A DNA stretch of 64,000 nt from Neocallimastix lanati (nom. inval.) (lineage: Eukaryota; Neocallimastigomycota; Neocallimastigomycetes; Neocallimastigales; Neocallimastigaceae): NCBI GenBank assembly GCA_016946835.1, contig JACVTC010000019.1, positions 1,680,001 to 1,744,000 on the forward strand, in the 5' to 3' direction. The position numbers and the translations under genes were made by a program. Below the pieces are notes generated by a model. That model was given only the letters and a program-made list of their open reading frames with translations. It was not told the origin of the DNA and searched no databases. Position 1 is the stretch's first letter; every line of letters starts with the position of its first letter. Below, one piece after another: positions 27,519 through 38,439 of the stretch.

Positions 27519-29339
27519 TTATTTTTTTTCAAAAACTGTATAACGCATAACATTATCGAATACATCAAAAATAGATAAAACAACATTGCTAAGGTTATAT
27601 GAATTCATTTTTTCATCATTAATAGTAAATTTATTATTATTATAACCATTATTTTCAACTGCAAAACTATCAAATAAAGAGGGATCAATAAATTCTTGAG
27701 TATTACTATAACCATTAGTACATTTATAATATACGGTTGCTTTAAAGAATGGTGAAGATTTAGCATTAAAAGTGGCATAAACATAAAATCTTTGTGAACC
27801 TCTAGTTTTATAGTAAAAAGAATTTAATATAATTTGATCCTTTTCTGTAAATCCTTGACGTAATTTTTTAACAGAGCAAGATGTGTTCCAAAATTTTTCA
27901 ATATTTTCTAATTGACTAAGACCATTATTATAGAAACCTCCAGTTCTACCAAAAATTTCTGTATCATCAATGACTCCAAACTCAAATTTACCTTTGACAT
28001 ATGGTAAGTAAATATCCCCACTATAAATATTTAAATTAGTATTAGTCACTTGAGTCATACCGAGTTTTCCCAAACTACGATAAAAAATGTTCTTTATTCT
28101 AAATTCTCTCATCTTATCAGAACTTCTTGAATTAGGATTTTCTTGGAAAAAGTTTAATAAACCAGGTCCACCTAACATAGAGGAATTAGGAACATGGGTA
28201 TCGAAAATAACTAAAAGAGTCCAAAGTTGTTCTTTATTTTCATCTCTAATCCAAAATCCAACTTTAGTAGTTGGTTTATTATCAACTACATCATTCCAAC
28301 TACGATAAAGAACGGTTTGCCATTTATTATGTGAAAATGAATAGGGATAAGTGCATTGAGTAAAACTACCTTCTATATTTACGTAATGATGTCCTTTTCC
28401 ATTAGGATAGACAACATCAGCAGTAACATTATGGATTTTTTGCCCATCATTATAAACCATATCCCAAAAAGACATAATGACCCTTTTATCTTCGATAGTA
28501 TCTCCATATTGAAAGCCAGAATAAGCTCTAGGGGATTCAATTATTTTATATCCGTTATTTTTAAGGTGAGTTTCATCCATTCTTATATTATTAGCTGTAG
28601 CCCAATAAGTATCAATGACTTGAGTTATTGGTTTAAAATCAAATACAAATATATCTACTTTGGTATTACTATCTATTACAGGAGAAGAATAAATAGCGTG
28701 TTGTATTTGATTTTCAATATTCCCCATTTCATAATCATTAGATTGATTTAAAAATATATATGGTCTTTTATGATTAGAATTAAAAGCATCAAAATAAATA
28801 TAATGATTTACACTATTTTTCTTTACTTCATTAACATAGTTATTTCTTTTTTCAGTCGTTTGAAGATTATTTTTCAATTCATTAATTGTTGAATAATATT
28901 TATTATTTAAATCAGTGAAATATACATGCATCAAATGATTGTCATCGGCATAGAATGATTTAGTTTCAATAACACGAGTGTTTTTAGGAAAACTTAAAAA
29001 TACTTTTTTTAAATTTTTACAATTAGCGAAAGCATTTTTTTCGATTAAAATAATTGTATTAGGAATATGAACTTCTTTAATGGTATTGTTATTTAAAAAA
29101 GCACTTTGTCCAATAGTTGTAACTATATAATTATCAACAGAGGACGGAAAACTAATATTTTCATTTATACTATTAACAAAACCAATAATTTTAGCAGTCT
29201 TTGTTGTTGAATTAAGTTCATACTTTATTTTATTAATAGTTTTATTTAAAACAGTAGCTCGTTTTTCATATTTAACAGCAGCAGCATTAATTAAAATGAA
29301 TTGCAATAATGCAATTAATAATATTTTTAAAGTATTCAT
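27519..29339 (-). CDS. Secreted protein: BspA-type LRR plus DUF3472-like domain
   Basis: Single intact exon, 606 residues, ATG at 29339. Residues 1-21 (MNTLKILLIALLQFILINAA) are a clear signal peptide. Residues about 48-140 look like LRR_5/BspA repeats ('TIGQSAFLNNNTIKEVHIPN', 'IEKNAFANCKNLKKVFL'). Residues about 265-445 match the layout of DUF3472: Y-S-G-F-Q-Y-G-D (273), V-I-M-S-F-W-D (287), W-x4-Y-R-S-W (340-348), T-K-V-G-F-W-I-R-D (358), 'LWTLLVIF' (372) and a C-terminal beta-rich region. There is no membrane anchor, so the protein is probably secreted or wall-associated. Both modules are typical of gut bacteria, so transfer from bacteria is plausible but inferred. The DUF3472 assignment rests on motif spacing only; its biochemical role is unknown to me. 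Confidence 0.7.
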   Translation of the reverse strand: MNTLKILLIALLQFILINAAAVKYEKRATVLNKTINKIKYELNSTTKTAKIIGFVNSINENISFPSSVDNYIVTTIGQSAFLNNNTIKEVHIPNTIILIEKNAFANCKNLKKVFLSFPKNTRVIETKSFYADDNHLMHVYFTDLNNKYYSTINELKNNLQTTEKRNNYVNEVKKNSVNHYIYFDAFNSNHKRPYIFLNQSNDYEMGNIENQIQHAIYSSPVIDSNTKVDIFVFDFKPITQVIDTYWATANNIRMDETHLKNNGYKIIESPRAYSGFQYGDTIEDKRVIMSFWDMVYNDGQKIHNVTADVVYPNGKGHHYVNIEGSFTQCTYPYSFSHNKWQTVLYRSWNDVVDNKPTTKVGFWIRDENKEQLWTLLVIFDTHVPNSSMLGGPGLLNFFQENPNSRSSDKMREFRIKNIFYRSLGKLGMTQVTNTNLNIYSGDIYLPYVKGKFEFGVIDDTEIFGRTGGFYNNGLSQLENIEKFWNTSCSVKKLRQGFTEKDQIILNSFYYKTRGSQRFYVYATFNAKSSPFFKATVYYKCTNGYSNTQEFIDPSLFDSFAVENNGYNNNKFTINDEKMNSYNLSNVVLSIFDVFDNVMRYTVFEKK

Positions 29340-31971
29340 TTTTATTTATTTATATATATAATTATATATATATATATTTTTTTTTTAATTTTTTTTTTAA
29401 CTTTTTTTTTTTTTTTTTTTTTTTTTTTAACTTTTGATTTAAAAATAAAAATGAAAGAAATTAGCTTTTATTTATATAAAGGTAAAATTTATTTCTTTTA
29501 TTAGAATTTTTTTTAATATATAAAAAGACTAAAAAAAAAAACAAAAAAATATATACATATAATTAAATTGAAATATATTTCAATTCAATTAACTATATTT
29601 AAATAAAGCATAATAAAATATTTAAAATTCTATTTAATAATATTAATAATAATTTTAATAAATGATAATAAAAATTTGAATAATAACTAATAATTTGGAA
29701 TAATAGTGTTGAAAGTTGAAAATCATAATACAATAAATTGAAAAATTTTTTTAAAAAAAAAGTTACTGTAACTTTTTTTTTAAAAAAATTTTTACTATTG
29801 TTATAAATATGGAGAGTGAAATGATGTTTAAGAAATGTTTTAAAATTAAATTTAATAATTATTATTTTATATATTATTTATTTGATATTATTTTATTTTT
29901 AGTACATTATAAAATTCTTATTTGTAATAATTTTTATTTTATAATAGTATTAATAATTCATGTTATATAATAGCAATTATTATTAACAACTTTTTTTTTT
30001 TTTTTTTTTTATAAGGAATAAACAATAAATTGAAAAAATTATAATATGTTTAATGAAAATATCTTCAAATTACAACTTGTTACATCTTATTATTATAATA
30101 GAATATGGAATATTATCTATATTAATATTGCCTTTATTGTAGATTTGTTACAATTCTCTTATATTTGGTTATATTAAAAAACTTACCAATAGAATTAATA
30201 GAATTTGGAGATATAAATAAACAAATTAAATAAATTAAATACAAATCGAATAATTATTTAATATATATATAATATAGAATATTATATATAAAATAATTTA
30301 TAATTTATGATTTTAAAACTATAATTATTATCCTTTAATAATAACAATGATAATAATAATTTTTTTCATTTCATATTAATTATTTTATTATTTTTTTAAA
30401 TGTTATATTTATATAAAAAAATAATTATTCATCATAATACGAACTATATATTAAATATTCAAAAAATTTTTTTGTTACACAAATATTACAATAATTAATA
30501 ATTAATATATGATATAGAATGAAACTTTAAATAATAATAAATTAAAATAAATATATTAAAGTTATATAGATTATAAATATATTAAATAGTAAAAAAATTA
30601 TATTAATAAAATTATAAAAATAACTTGTAAATGTAATTGTTAAGAAAATGTTAAATACTTTAGTAAAAATTATTGTTTATAAAGATTACTTTAATTTAGA
30701 TAACTAATATAAATAGGAATATAAAATATTTATTTAATAAAATGTTACTAATTGTCCAGTAAAATTAGATAATAATAAAAAGAATATTTAAAGGTTACTA
30801 ATTAGCCTGTAAAATTAGATAAGTTTAGTAGAGGTTTACTAATTACCTTAAGAATTAGTATTATAAGTTTTTATAATAAATAATTAATAACGTAAAAGGT
30901 TATAAAATAAATTTATTTCTATTGAATGAATTTAATTATTTTCTTATAAATAATTTTATTTAGTATATTAGATAAAGATGGGAAACAAGATATATACCAT
31001 CTTTTATCATATAGTATGAAATTATTTTTTTTAAAAAAAAAAACACTTTTATTGTAATAAACAAATTTTTGAAAAAAAAAAAAAAAAAGAAAAAAAAATA
31101 AACCTTAATTATTAATAAAATAATTTTATTAATAACAACAATAAACAATGATAAAAATAATTTTATGTAAAAACATAGACAATTTTTATGTAATAATTTT
31201 TTTCATAGATCTCTATTTTATTTTATTACTTCTAATAAAGTCATTATATTTTTAATATTCTAGTTAATTTATAATATAAAGATACTTTTATAAATTATTG
31301 TATTATTAATTAATTAAATATATAAATATAAATATATTTTATTTTAATTATTCTAATTCTTGTTGAAGTGCTTTTTGCCACTTTATTAACGTAAATAAAA
31401 TATACTAATAAATAGTTAATAAATTATCTCCCTATATTAAAATAGGTAACAGGTTATTATAATCTTGTATATTATATTAATTACTTGTTAAAATTTTATA
31501 ATACAAAATATAATCATTTTTATAATTTAAGCTTTCTTATTTCAATACTTGAATAATATAAAAAAAAATATTAATTAAAGTTCATGAGTAATAGTATAAT
31601 GTTAAATGCTTCTTATCATTAAGGTTATTTTTTTTAAATAATATAAAAATAATATCAATACTTTATTATTCAAAACAAATGAATCATATATATATTAAAT
31701 AAGAAATGCTAAATTTAAAAAAAAAAAAAAAATATAACATTCTATCATTAATTATAAATAATAATAAATAATTGGAATATTCAAAAACAAAAAAAATTAT
31801 TTATTATTATTATTTATTGCTATTTATTTATATATTCATTTATTTATATATTATTAAATTTTAATAATAATAAAAAATAAAATGTAGTACATAAAATTTA
31901 AATTATTACCTTAGAAAATATTGTTTTTAGATATTATTATTAATATTGGATTTAATAAAATTTATTAAAAA

Positions 31972-32008
<37 letters not shown>

Positions 32009-32018
32009 GGGGGGGGGA
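29340..32018. other. Gene desert, AT-rich
   Basis: Immediately upstream of the LRR_5 gene are TA and T runs (29400-29429). At 30740-30870 the phrase 'TTACTAATTAGCCTGTAAAA' and two variants recur (separate finding). The stretch ends in a T run and ten G residues at 32008-32017, the only long G run in the window. Confidence 0.6.
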
Positions 32019-32614
32019 GTGAATTTCGAAAAATTTCATTTGGAATATTTCATTTTTCAAAATTTGTATAAAAATTTTTTTTTAAAAATTTCATTTCGAA
32101 ACTTTTTTTTTTTTTTTTTTTTTACTGGATTATATATGAATCTCTTTTATTAAGAATATTTGTTAATATTTAATATTTATTAAATATTAAAATATTTTTA
32201 TTAAAGTTTTTGATTTTATAAAATACTGTGCAAGAATTTAAAAGGTGTAAAAATGATCAATTAAATATTTAAATATTATTTTTTCATTTTAGTAATTATA
32301 TCTTAAGTTATTATCTTTTATCTTTTAAATTATTAATATTATATATATATATATATAATTATTAGTTTTATATATATTTTGAAAAATTATAAAACTTTTA
32401 AAACGTGTGATAAAATATTTTATTTATTTATTATATATTTTTTTTAAAAATTTATTATTAAATTTATTTATTTGTTATAGTTTTATTTATTTAAATTATA
32501 TATATAATTTATTTGTTTTATTATTAATTTATATATTTATTAACTTTTAAAAAATTTTACAAAATAAAACTTTTACGAAATAAAACTTTTCCGAAATGAA
32601 AATTTTCGAAATGA
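32019..32614. mobile_element. Candidate non-autonomous element with imperfect terminal inverted repeats
   Basis: The left end (about 32019-32090, 'TTTCGAAAAATTTCATTTGG') aligns to the reverse complement of the right end (about 32545-32614, 'TTTCGAAAATTTTCATTTCG') over roughly 70 bases. A third TTTCGAA-containing piece lies at 32084-32101. The interior of about 450 bases is AT-rich and non-coding. No target-site duplication could be recognised. Confidence 0.4.
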
Positions 32615-33020
32615 CTCGTATGATACTGCAAAATATAATGAGAATTGTTTAGACAAGACTTCTTGCAAATATTTCTAATATATGTTTCTTGCTTCTCACC
32701 ACTTATAAAATTCTCTCATAGCTTTATGCGTTAATATTATAATATTAGGCTTTTAGTCTTGATACTTTGAGAAGATATAAAAAATGAGTTAAGGTTATTA
32801 TTTTTATTAGCTTTACTACATAAGAAATTAATAAAACGTTTAAATAAAAATAAATTACAGTTATTAAACTTTTTCTACATAAATTGAACCAGTATCACTA
32901 TATATATATCAAATATGAAATCCAAAAAATAGTAATAATAAAAAATAAGATGAATAATTCCCAAAACAATAGTATAATTTTATATCTATTTTTTTAATAA
33001 ATACAAAATTACTAGATTTT

Positions 33021-36000
33021 TTAATGCTTTTCAAGGTAATCAACCATTTTCTGTTTTTGATTTATAATTTTTTCTTCACTTTCTTCTCCTTTTTTTATAC
33101 TTTCAAGATATTCTTGTGCCCATTCAATAAAAGTTTTTCCTTCCTTATCTTTGTAATGTATATCAGCATTTCCTTTCTCAACCAACCATTTAAGTGCCCC
33201 AAATTTATTTTCTTCCATTGCTTGCTTTAAAGATATGAATGGATCAATTTCATAAAATTCCACTCTAACATCACCAGAAAAATTATAAATTTCAATTCCC
33301 TTAACTTTAGAATTAATATGTTTTGCTATTTTTATCATTTCTTCTTGATTAATTTGATTCTTATGTTTACTGGCAAAAATTAAAGGTAATATGACTTCTT
33401 TTTCTACATCAAGTTCAACATATAAAGGTATATCTATTTTATTTGAAAGTGATTTATCCATATATATCTTTTCCAATTGAGGCAATTTCCATATTTTTTT
33501 AGGGAAATTTTTTAAATGTGTATCTCCAATATATAACCCAATTAGCTTCCTTAAATCAGTTATTTCTTGAGGTATTTCTTTTATACCATTTCCCCAAAAG
33601 TTGAGTTCTTTTAAGTTTTCAAGTTTACCTATTTCTAGAGGAAGTTCTTTTATACTATTTCTTTGGATATCGAGCTTACTTAAATTTTTTAAATTACCTA
33701 TCTTTGAAGGTAACTTTTTTATTTCATTTTTTGAAAGATTAAGTTCTCTTAAATTTTTTAAATGACTTATTTTTGAAGGTAGTTCTTGAATTTCATTTTT
33801 AGAGAGATCAAGGACTCTTAAATTTTTTAAATCACCAATTTCCGGAGGTAATTCTTTAATTCTATTGAATGAGAGATCGAGTACTTTTATATTTTCCAAA
33901 TTACCTATTTCTAGAGGTAATTCTTGAATACCATTTCCCCAGAAATTGAGTTCTTTTAAATTTTTCAAATTACATATTTCAAGAGGTAATTCATGAATAC
34001 TGTTTTTTTGAATACTGAGTTTACATAAATTTTTTAAATTACATATTTTTGGAGGTAACTCATGAAGTTCATTTTTTGAGAGATCAAGTTCCTTTAAATT
34101 ATTTAAAAAACTTATTTCTGAAGGTAATTCTCTAATACTATTTTTCCAAAGGTAAAGTTCTTTTAGATTTCTCAAATAGCCTATTTCCAGAGGTAATTCT
34201 TGAATTTCATTGCCTTTGAGATTAAGTATATATAAATTTTTTAAATCCCCTATTTCTCTTGGTAATTCACTTATTTTATTGAATGAGAGATCAAGAATAT
34301 TTATATTTTTTAAATTACCTATTTCCTGAGGTAATTCCCTAATTTTGTTTTCTCCTAGGATAAGTTTGTTTATATTTTTCAAATTAAATACCTCAAGAGG
34401 CATTTCTTGAATTTCATTTTTCGAGAAATCAAGTACTTTTAAATTTTTTAAATTAGCTATTTCGTGAGGAATTTCAAGGATTCCATTTCCAGAGAAATAG
34501 AATTCTTCTAAATTCTTAAAAGTAAATATTTCTAAAGGAAGCTTATGAATATTGTTTTTTGAGAGGTGGAATTCTTTTAAATTTTTTAAATTAAACAGTT
34601 CTAGAGGCAATATTTCTATTTTATTTCTTGAGAGATTAAGTACCATTAAGTTTTCTAATTTTCCTATTTCAGGAGACAATTCTTGAAATTCGTTTTTCGA
34701 AAGATCAAGCTCTTTTAAATTTTTTAAATAACCTATTTCCATGGGTAATGTTTCAATTTCATTGTACCAAAGATTAAGGTTACATAAATATTTCAAATTA
34801 CCTATTTCTGGAGTCAGTTGTTTTATTTTATTAATTGAAAGATCAATCACTTTTATATTTTTCAAATTAGCTATTTCTGGAGGCAATTCTTCAATACTAT
34901 TTCCCCAGAGGTTTAATTCTTTTAAATTTTTCAAATGTCCTATTTCTGGAGGTAATTTTTTCATTTCATTAAATGAGAGATTCAATACTGTTAAATATTT
35001 TAAATGATCTATTTCTGAAGGAATTTCACAGATTTCATTTTCAGAAATATTAAGTACTCTTAAATTTTTTAAATTGAATATTTCATGAGGTAATTTACTT
35101 ATTTCATTTAATGAGATATCTAATATCCTTAAATTTATTAAATGATTTATTTCTGAAGGAATTTCACTAATTTTATTTTTTGAGATATTAAGCTCCTCTA
35201 AATTTTTTATTTCAAATATACCTAAAGGTATTTCTTGGATTTCATTTTTCGAGATATTGAGTATTCTTAAATTTTCTAAATTACCGATTTTCAGAGGTAA
35301 TTCATGAATTTTATTCTTTGAAATATCAAGCACGTTTAAATTTTTCATATTATATAATTCTATAGGCAATTTTTTAATATAATTTTTTGATAGATTGAGT
35401 ACTTTTAAATTTTCTAAATTACTAATTTCCTGGGGTACTTCACTTATTTCATTTTGTAAAAGTTTAAGTTCTTTTAAATATTTCATATTTCCTATTTCAC
35501 GACATAATTTTTGAATTCCCGTATTCCAAAGATTAAATATGACTAAATTACTCAAATTACCTATTTCAGGAGGTAATTCTCTTATTTTATTTTCAGAAAG
35601 AAATAGTTCTCTTAAATTTTTTAATTTTCCTATTTTAAAAGGCAATTTTTGGATTTTATTTTTTGAAAGATTGAATATATTTAAATTTTGTAAATTACCT
35701 ATTTCTGGAGGTAATTCTTGAATTTGATTATTTTTGAGGTTGAGTACTTTTAAATTTTTCAAGTGACCTATTTGAGTAGGCAATCTTTGGATTTGATTAT
35801 TTTTAAGGTTGATTATCATCAAATATTTCAATTGACCTATTTCTAGAGGTAATTCCTGGATCTCATTTTCTGATATGTCCAATACTTTTAAATTTTTTAA
35901 ATAAATAATATTATTGGGAAAGATATTTAATTTTAGCTTAGACAATTTTAAAACCGATAGGTTTGGCCATTTCAATAAATTCTTATTAAATTTATCAAAG

Positions 36001-36215
36001 AATTCTGAATTAAAATTTTCTGTACAACTTGATATAGTTAAATTCTTTAATTTTGGAAAAGTAATATCATGATCACATATATAATTGAAATCGTTAGGAT
36101 TAATGATTAATGTATCTACATTAGGAAAAAAAGAAAATTGGTATAAGGCATTATCCTTCTTTATTTTAGATAATGAGCAGATTAATTGTTTATTAAATTG
36201 AAATTTATTAAGCAT
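33021..36215 (-). CDS. Leucine-rich-repeat protein, about 35 repeats of exactly 23 residues
   Basis: Single intact exon of 1064 residues, ATG at 36215 and TAA at 33021-33023. Residues 1-103 are a cap with weaker repeats ('FPKLKNLTISSC', 'WPNLSVLKLSKL'). Residues about 104-909 hold about 35 consecutive LRRs of the Shoc2/plant-intracellular type, 'NLKNLKVLNLSKNEIQELP' plus x-E-I-G, each exactly 23 residues. Residues 910-1064 form a different C-terminal domain ending in one ankyrin-like unit ('LKWLVEKGNADIHYKDKEGK'). There is no signal peptide or membrane segment, so it is probably cytoplasmic. Bacterial LRR effectors and eukaryotic Ras-group LRR proteins share this repeat type; no kinase, GTPase or E3 domain is attached. 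Its role is probably protein binding. Confidence 0.92.
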   Translation of the reverse strand: MLNKFQFNKQLICSLSKIKKDNALYQFSFFPNVDTLIINPNDFNYICDHDITFPKLKNLTISSCTENFNSEFFDKFNKNLLKWPNLSVLKLSKLKLNIFPNNIIYLKNLKVLDISENEIQELPLEIGQLKYLMIINLKNNQIQRLPTQIGHLKNLKVLNLKNNQIQELPPEIGNLQNLNIFNLSKNKIQKLPFKIGKLKNLRELFLSENKIRELPPEIGNLSNLVIFNLWNTGIQKLCREIGNMKYLKELKLLQNEISEVPQEISNLENLKVLNLSKNYIKKLPIELYNMKNLNVLDISKNKIHELPLKIGNLENLRILNISKNEIQEIPLGIFEIKNLEELNISKNKISEIPSEINHLINLRILDISLNEISKLPHEIFNLKNLRVLNISENEICEIPSEIDHLKYLTVLNLSFNEMKKLPPEIGHLKNLKELNLWGNSIEELPPEIANLKNIKVIDLSINKIKQLTPEIGNLKYLCNLNLWYNEIETLPMEIGYLKNLKELDLSKNEFQELSPEIGKLENLMVLNLSRNKIEILPLELFNLKNLKEFHLSKNNIHKLPLEIFTFKNLEEFYFSGNGILEIPHEIANLKNLKVLDFSKNEIQEMPLEVFNLKNINKLILGENKIRELPQEIGNLKNINILDLSFNKISELPREIGDLKNLYILNLKGNEIQELPLEIGYLRNLKELYLWKNSIRELPSEISFLNNLKELDLSKNELHELPPKICNLKNLCKLSIQKNSIHELPLEICNLKNLKELNFWGNGIQELPLEIGNLENIKVLDLSFNRIKELPPEIGDLKNLRVLDLSKNEIQELPSKISHLKNLRELNLSKNEIKKLPSKIGNLKNLSKLDIQRNSIKELPLEIGKLENLKELNFWGNGIKEIPQEITDLRKLIGLYIGDTHLKNFPKKIWKLPQLEKIYMDKSLSNKIDIPLYVELDVEKEVILPLIFASKHKNQINQEEMIKIAKHINSKVKGIEIYNFSGDVRVEFYEIDPFISLKQAMEENKFGALKWLVEKGNADIHYKDKEGKTFIEWAQEYLESIKKGEESEEKIINQKQKMVDYLEKH
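33489..35906 (-). repeat. Coding 69-bp tandem array of the LRR gene
   Basis: Because every LRR is 23 residues, the DNA is an approximately 69-bp periodic array. A higher order is visible: 'IQKNSIHELPLEI' then 'NFWGNGI' recurs five units later as 'IQRNSIKELPLEI' then 'NFWGNGI', indicating block duplication. Confidence 0.8.
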
Positions 36216-38439
36216 TACATTTGTTTTAGACTATGAATAAATATAATTTGTATATTATATAAAAAGCATTTATTAAATATTTTTTTTTCTAAAAATAATA
36301 TATAAATTTCATAATAATTTAAAAAAGATATCTATATATATATGTATTAATTTGAAATTAATATAGATATTGCTTTAATTTTTATTTTTTTTAAATGTTT
36401 ATTTTTTAATTTATATTTTCATTTTTTTTTTTTTTTTTTTTTATATTGTTAAAATTTATTAAGTAGTTATTAAGTATATAAAAATATATATATAAATTAA
36501 TTAGGTTAAAATAATTTTTTTCATTATAATAAAAAATAATAAATAATTTATTTTAAATTTTTAAACTTTTTAAAAAGTAATTATTAATTTAATAATAACT
36601 ATAATGAAAAATAAAATTTTAAATTTTTTATTTTTATAATTTTATAAAGGATTAAACATAATTCAAAAAATGAAAAATAATAAATAAATATAGAAATAAA
36701 TAATAAATAATAAATAAATATAACAAGATACGAATAAATAGTATTAAAATATAAAAATACTAAAGCTTAAGAATATATATTGTTATGCTAAAAAAATAAA
36801 AAATTTTATAAAATAAAAAAAATAAAATAAAAAAAATCTCAGTTTGAAAATATTTTTTTTTTACTAAAAATTATAATAAAATTAAAATTTAAATGATAGC
36901 AAATATAAATAAATACTAAATTTTCTAAATTTTCAATAATAATGAAATCATTGAAGATAATATTAAATCTAATGGTCAATTAACATATATAAAAAGCAAC
37001 AAAAGTTATTTGTATAAATAATAAAAACAACATAATTAATTATCTAAATAAATTTATTTAACTTTCCTTAGTGATAATTAATTGAACTATTAAATATAAT
37101 ATATAATATAATATATAATATATGTATATTTACTTATTTTAAATGTATAAAAATTTTTTTTATATATATATAAAAAATAATATAAATATTAATTTGTTTT
37201 ATAATGAAAATACTTTTTTTATTAGAATATTCTGATAAATACACATAATAAAATTTAAAAAACGTTTAAAAACTCTATAGCTTTAATAGTTTTAATTTTT
37301 GATTATTAATTTTTATTTAATGTAAATATGTATTTTATCTTTATAAAAAAATTTGTTTTAATATTTTGACAATTTTATTTTCAATTAGAAAAAGTAAAAT
37401 TATTAATGAAAAAGTAATTTAATTATAATAATAATTTGAAATATTTTTTTTTTTACAATTTACAATTTTGTTCAAAATCCAAATAATATTAAATAGAATA
37501 ATATTCAAAAAAAAAATTTAATAAAGTAAAAACAAAATTACATTTAAATAATATTTATTCAATTAATAGAATTGAAAATCAAAATAAAGTATCAAACGTA
37601 GTTAAAAAATATATATCTACCATCTATATATATATATAGACTGATAATATTTTATAATTGTATTAAATAATATTTAAGAATAGTTTGAAGTACATCATTA
37701 AGAACTATTTTATCTATATATTTAAATATTATTATAATTTATGTATATATAAATAATATTAATAATATATAAATAATATTAATAATATTTCCTTAAAATA
37801 TTCCATGTAAGAGGCTACAATCCGTTCATTATATATATAAGTATTTGTACATTTATTATCAATAAAAATATATAATGTATTAGATATTAGATATTTTTTC
37901 AAATTCATAATATATACCTCTAAGACTAGTACTTTATAATTATTTTTTTACACAATCAACAAAAAGAGCTATAATAACAACTATTAATTCATTTTTAATC
38001 AAAAATAGATTTATTATTTTATTAATAATATTAATATTATTTATTTTATATATGTATTAAAAAAATTAAAATATTTATTATATATTCGTACAGATATTAT
38101 ATTTGTGATATTTTTAAATATAGCAAATAAACTATGTTTTAATAGTTTTCTCATATATATTATATTTAAAATTATGTTTAATTATTTTTTTAAAAAAAAA
38201 TAAAATAAAACTATTTTATTAAAGCTTTCTTGTAGTCTAAAAAAAATATAACTATTTAGTATATAGTATATTATTTATATTAAATATAAATATTCATTAT
38301 TAATAAATTAATCATTATATTAATTGCTTATATTAAACTTTAATTTTATTTATCAGTATTTTACTTAATATAATTAGATACACTTTTGAAACCATAGATA
38401 AATATAAATTTCTTCAATTAAACAATACTGTTATTAATA
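36216..38439. other. Gene desert, AT-rich
   Basis: Short A/T runs throughout; no exon recognised on either strand. An isolated complex phrase 'AAGAGGCTACAATCCG' lies near 37809. Confidence 0.65.

Noticed and set aside
28087-28751. Plus-strand frames over the DUF3472-like gene
   Set aside because: Antisense shadows of a signal-peptide-bearing intact gene.
34741-35721. Plus-strand frames over the LRR gene
   Set aside because: Periodic antisense of the 69-bp array.
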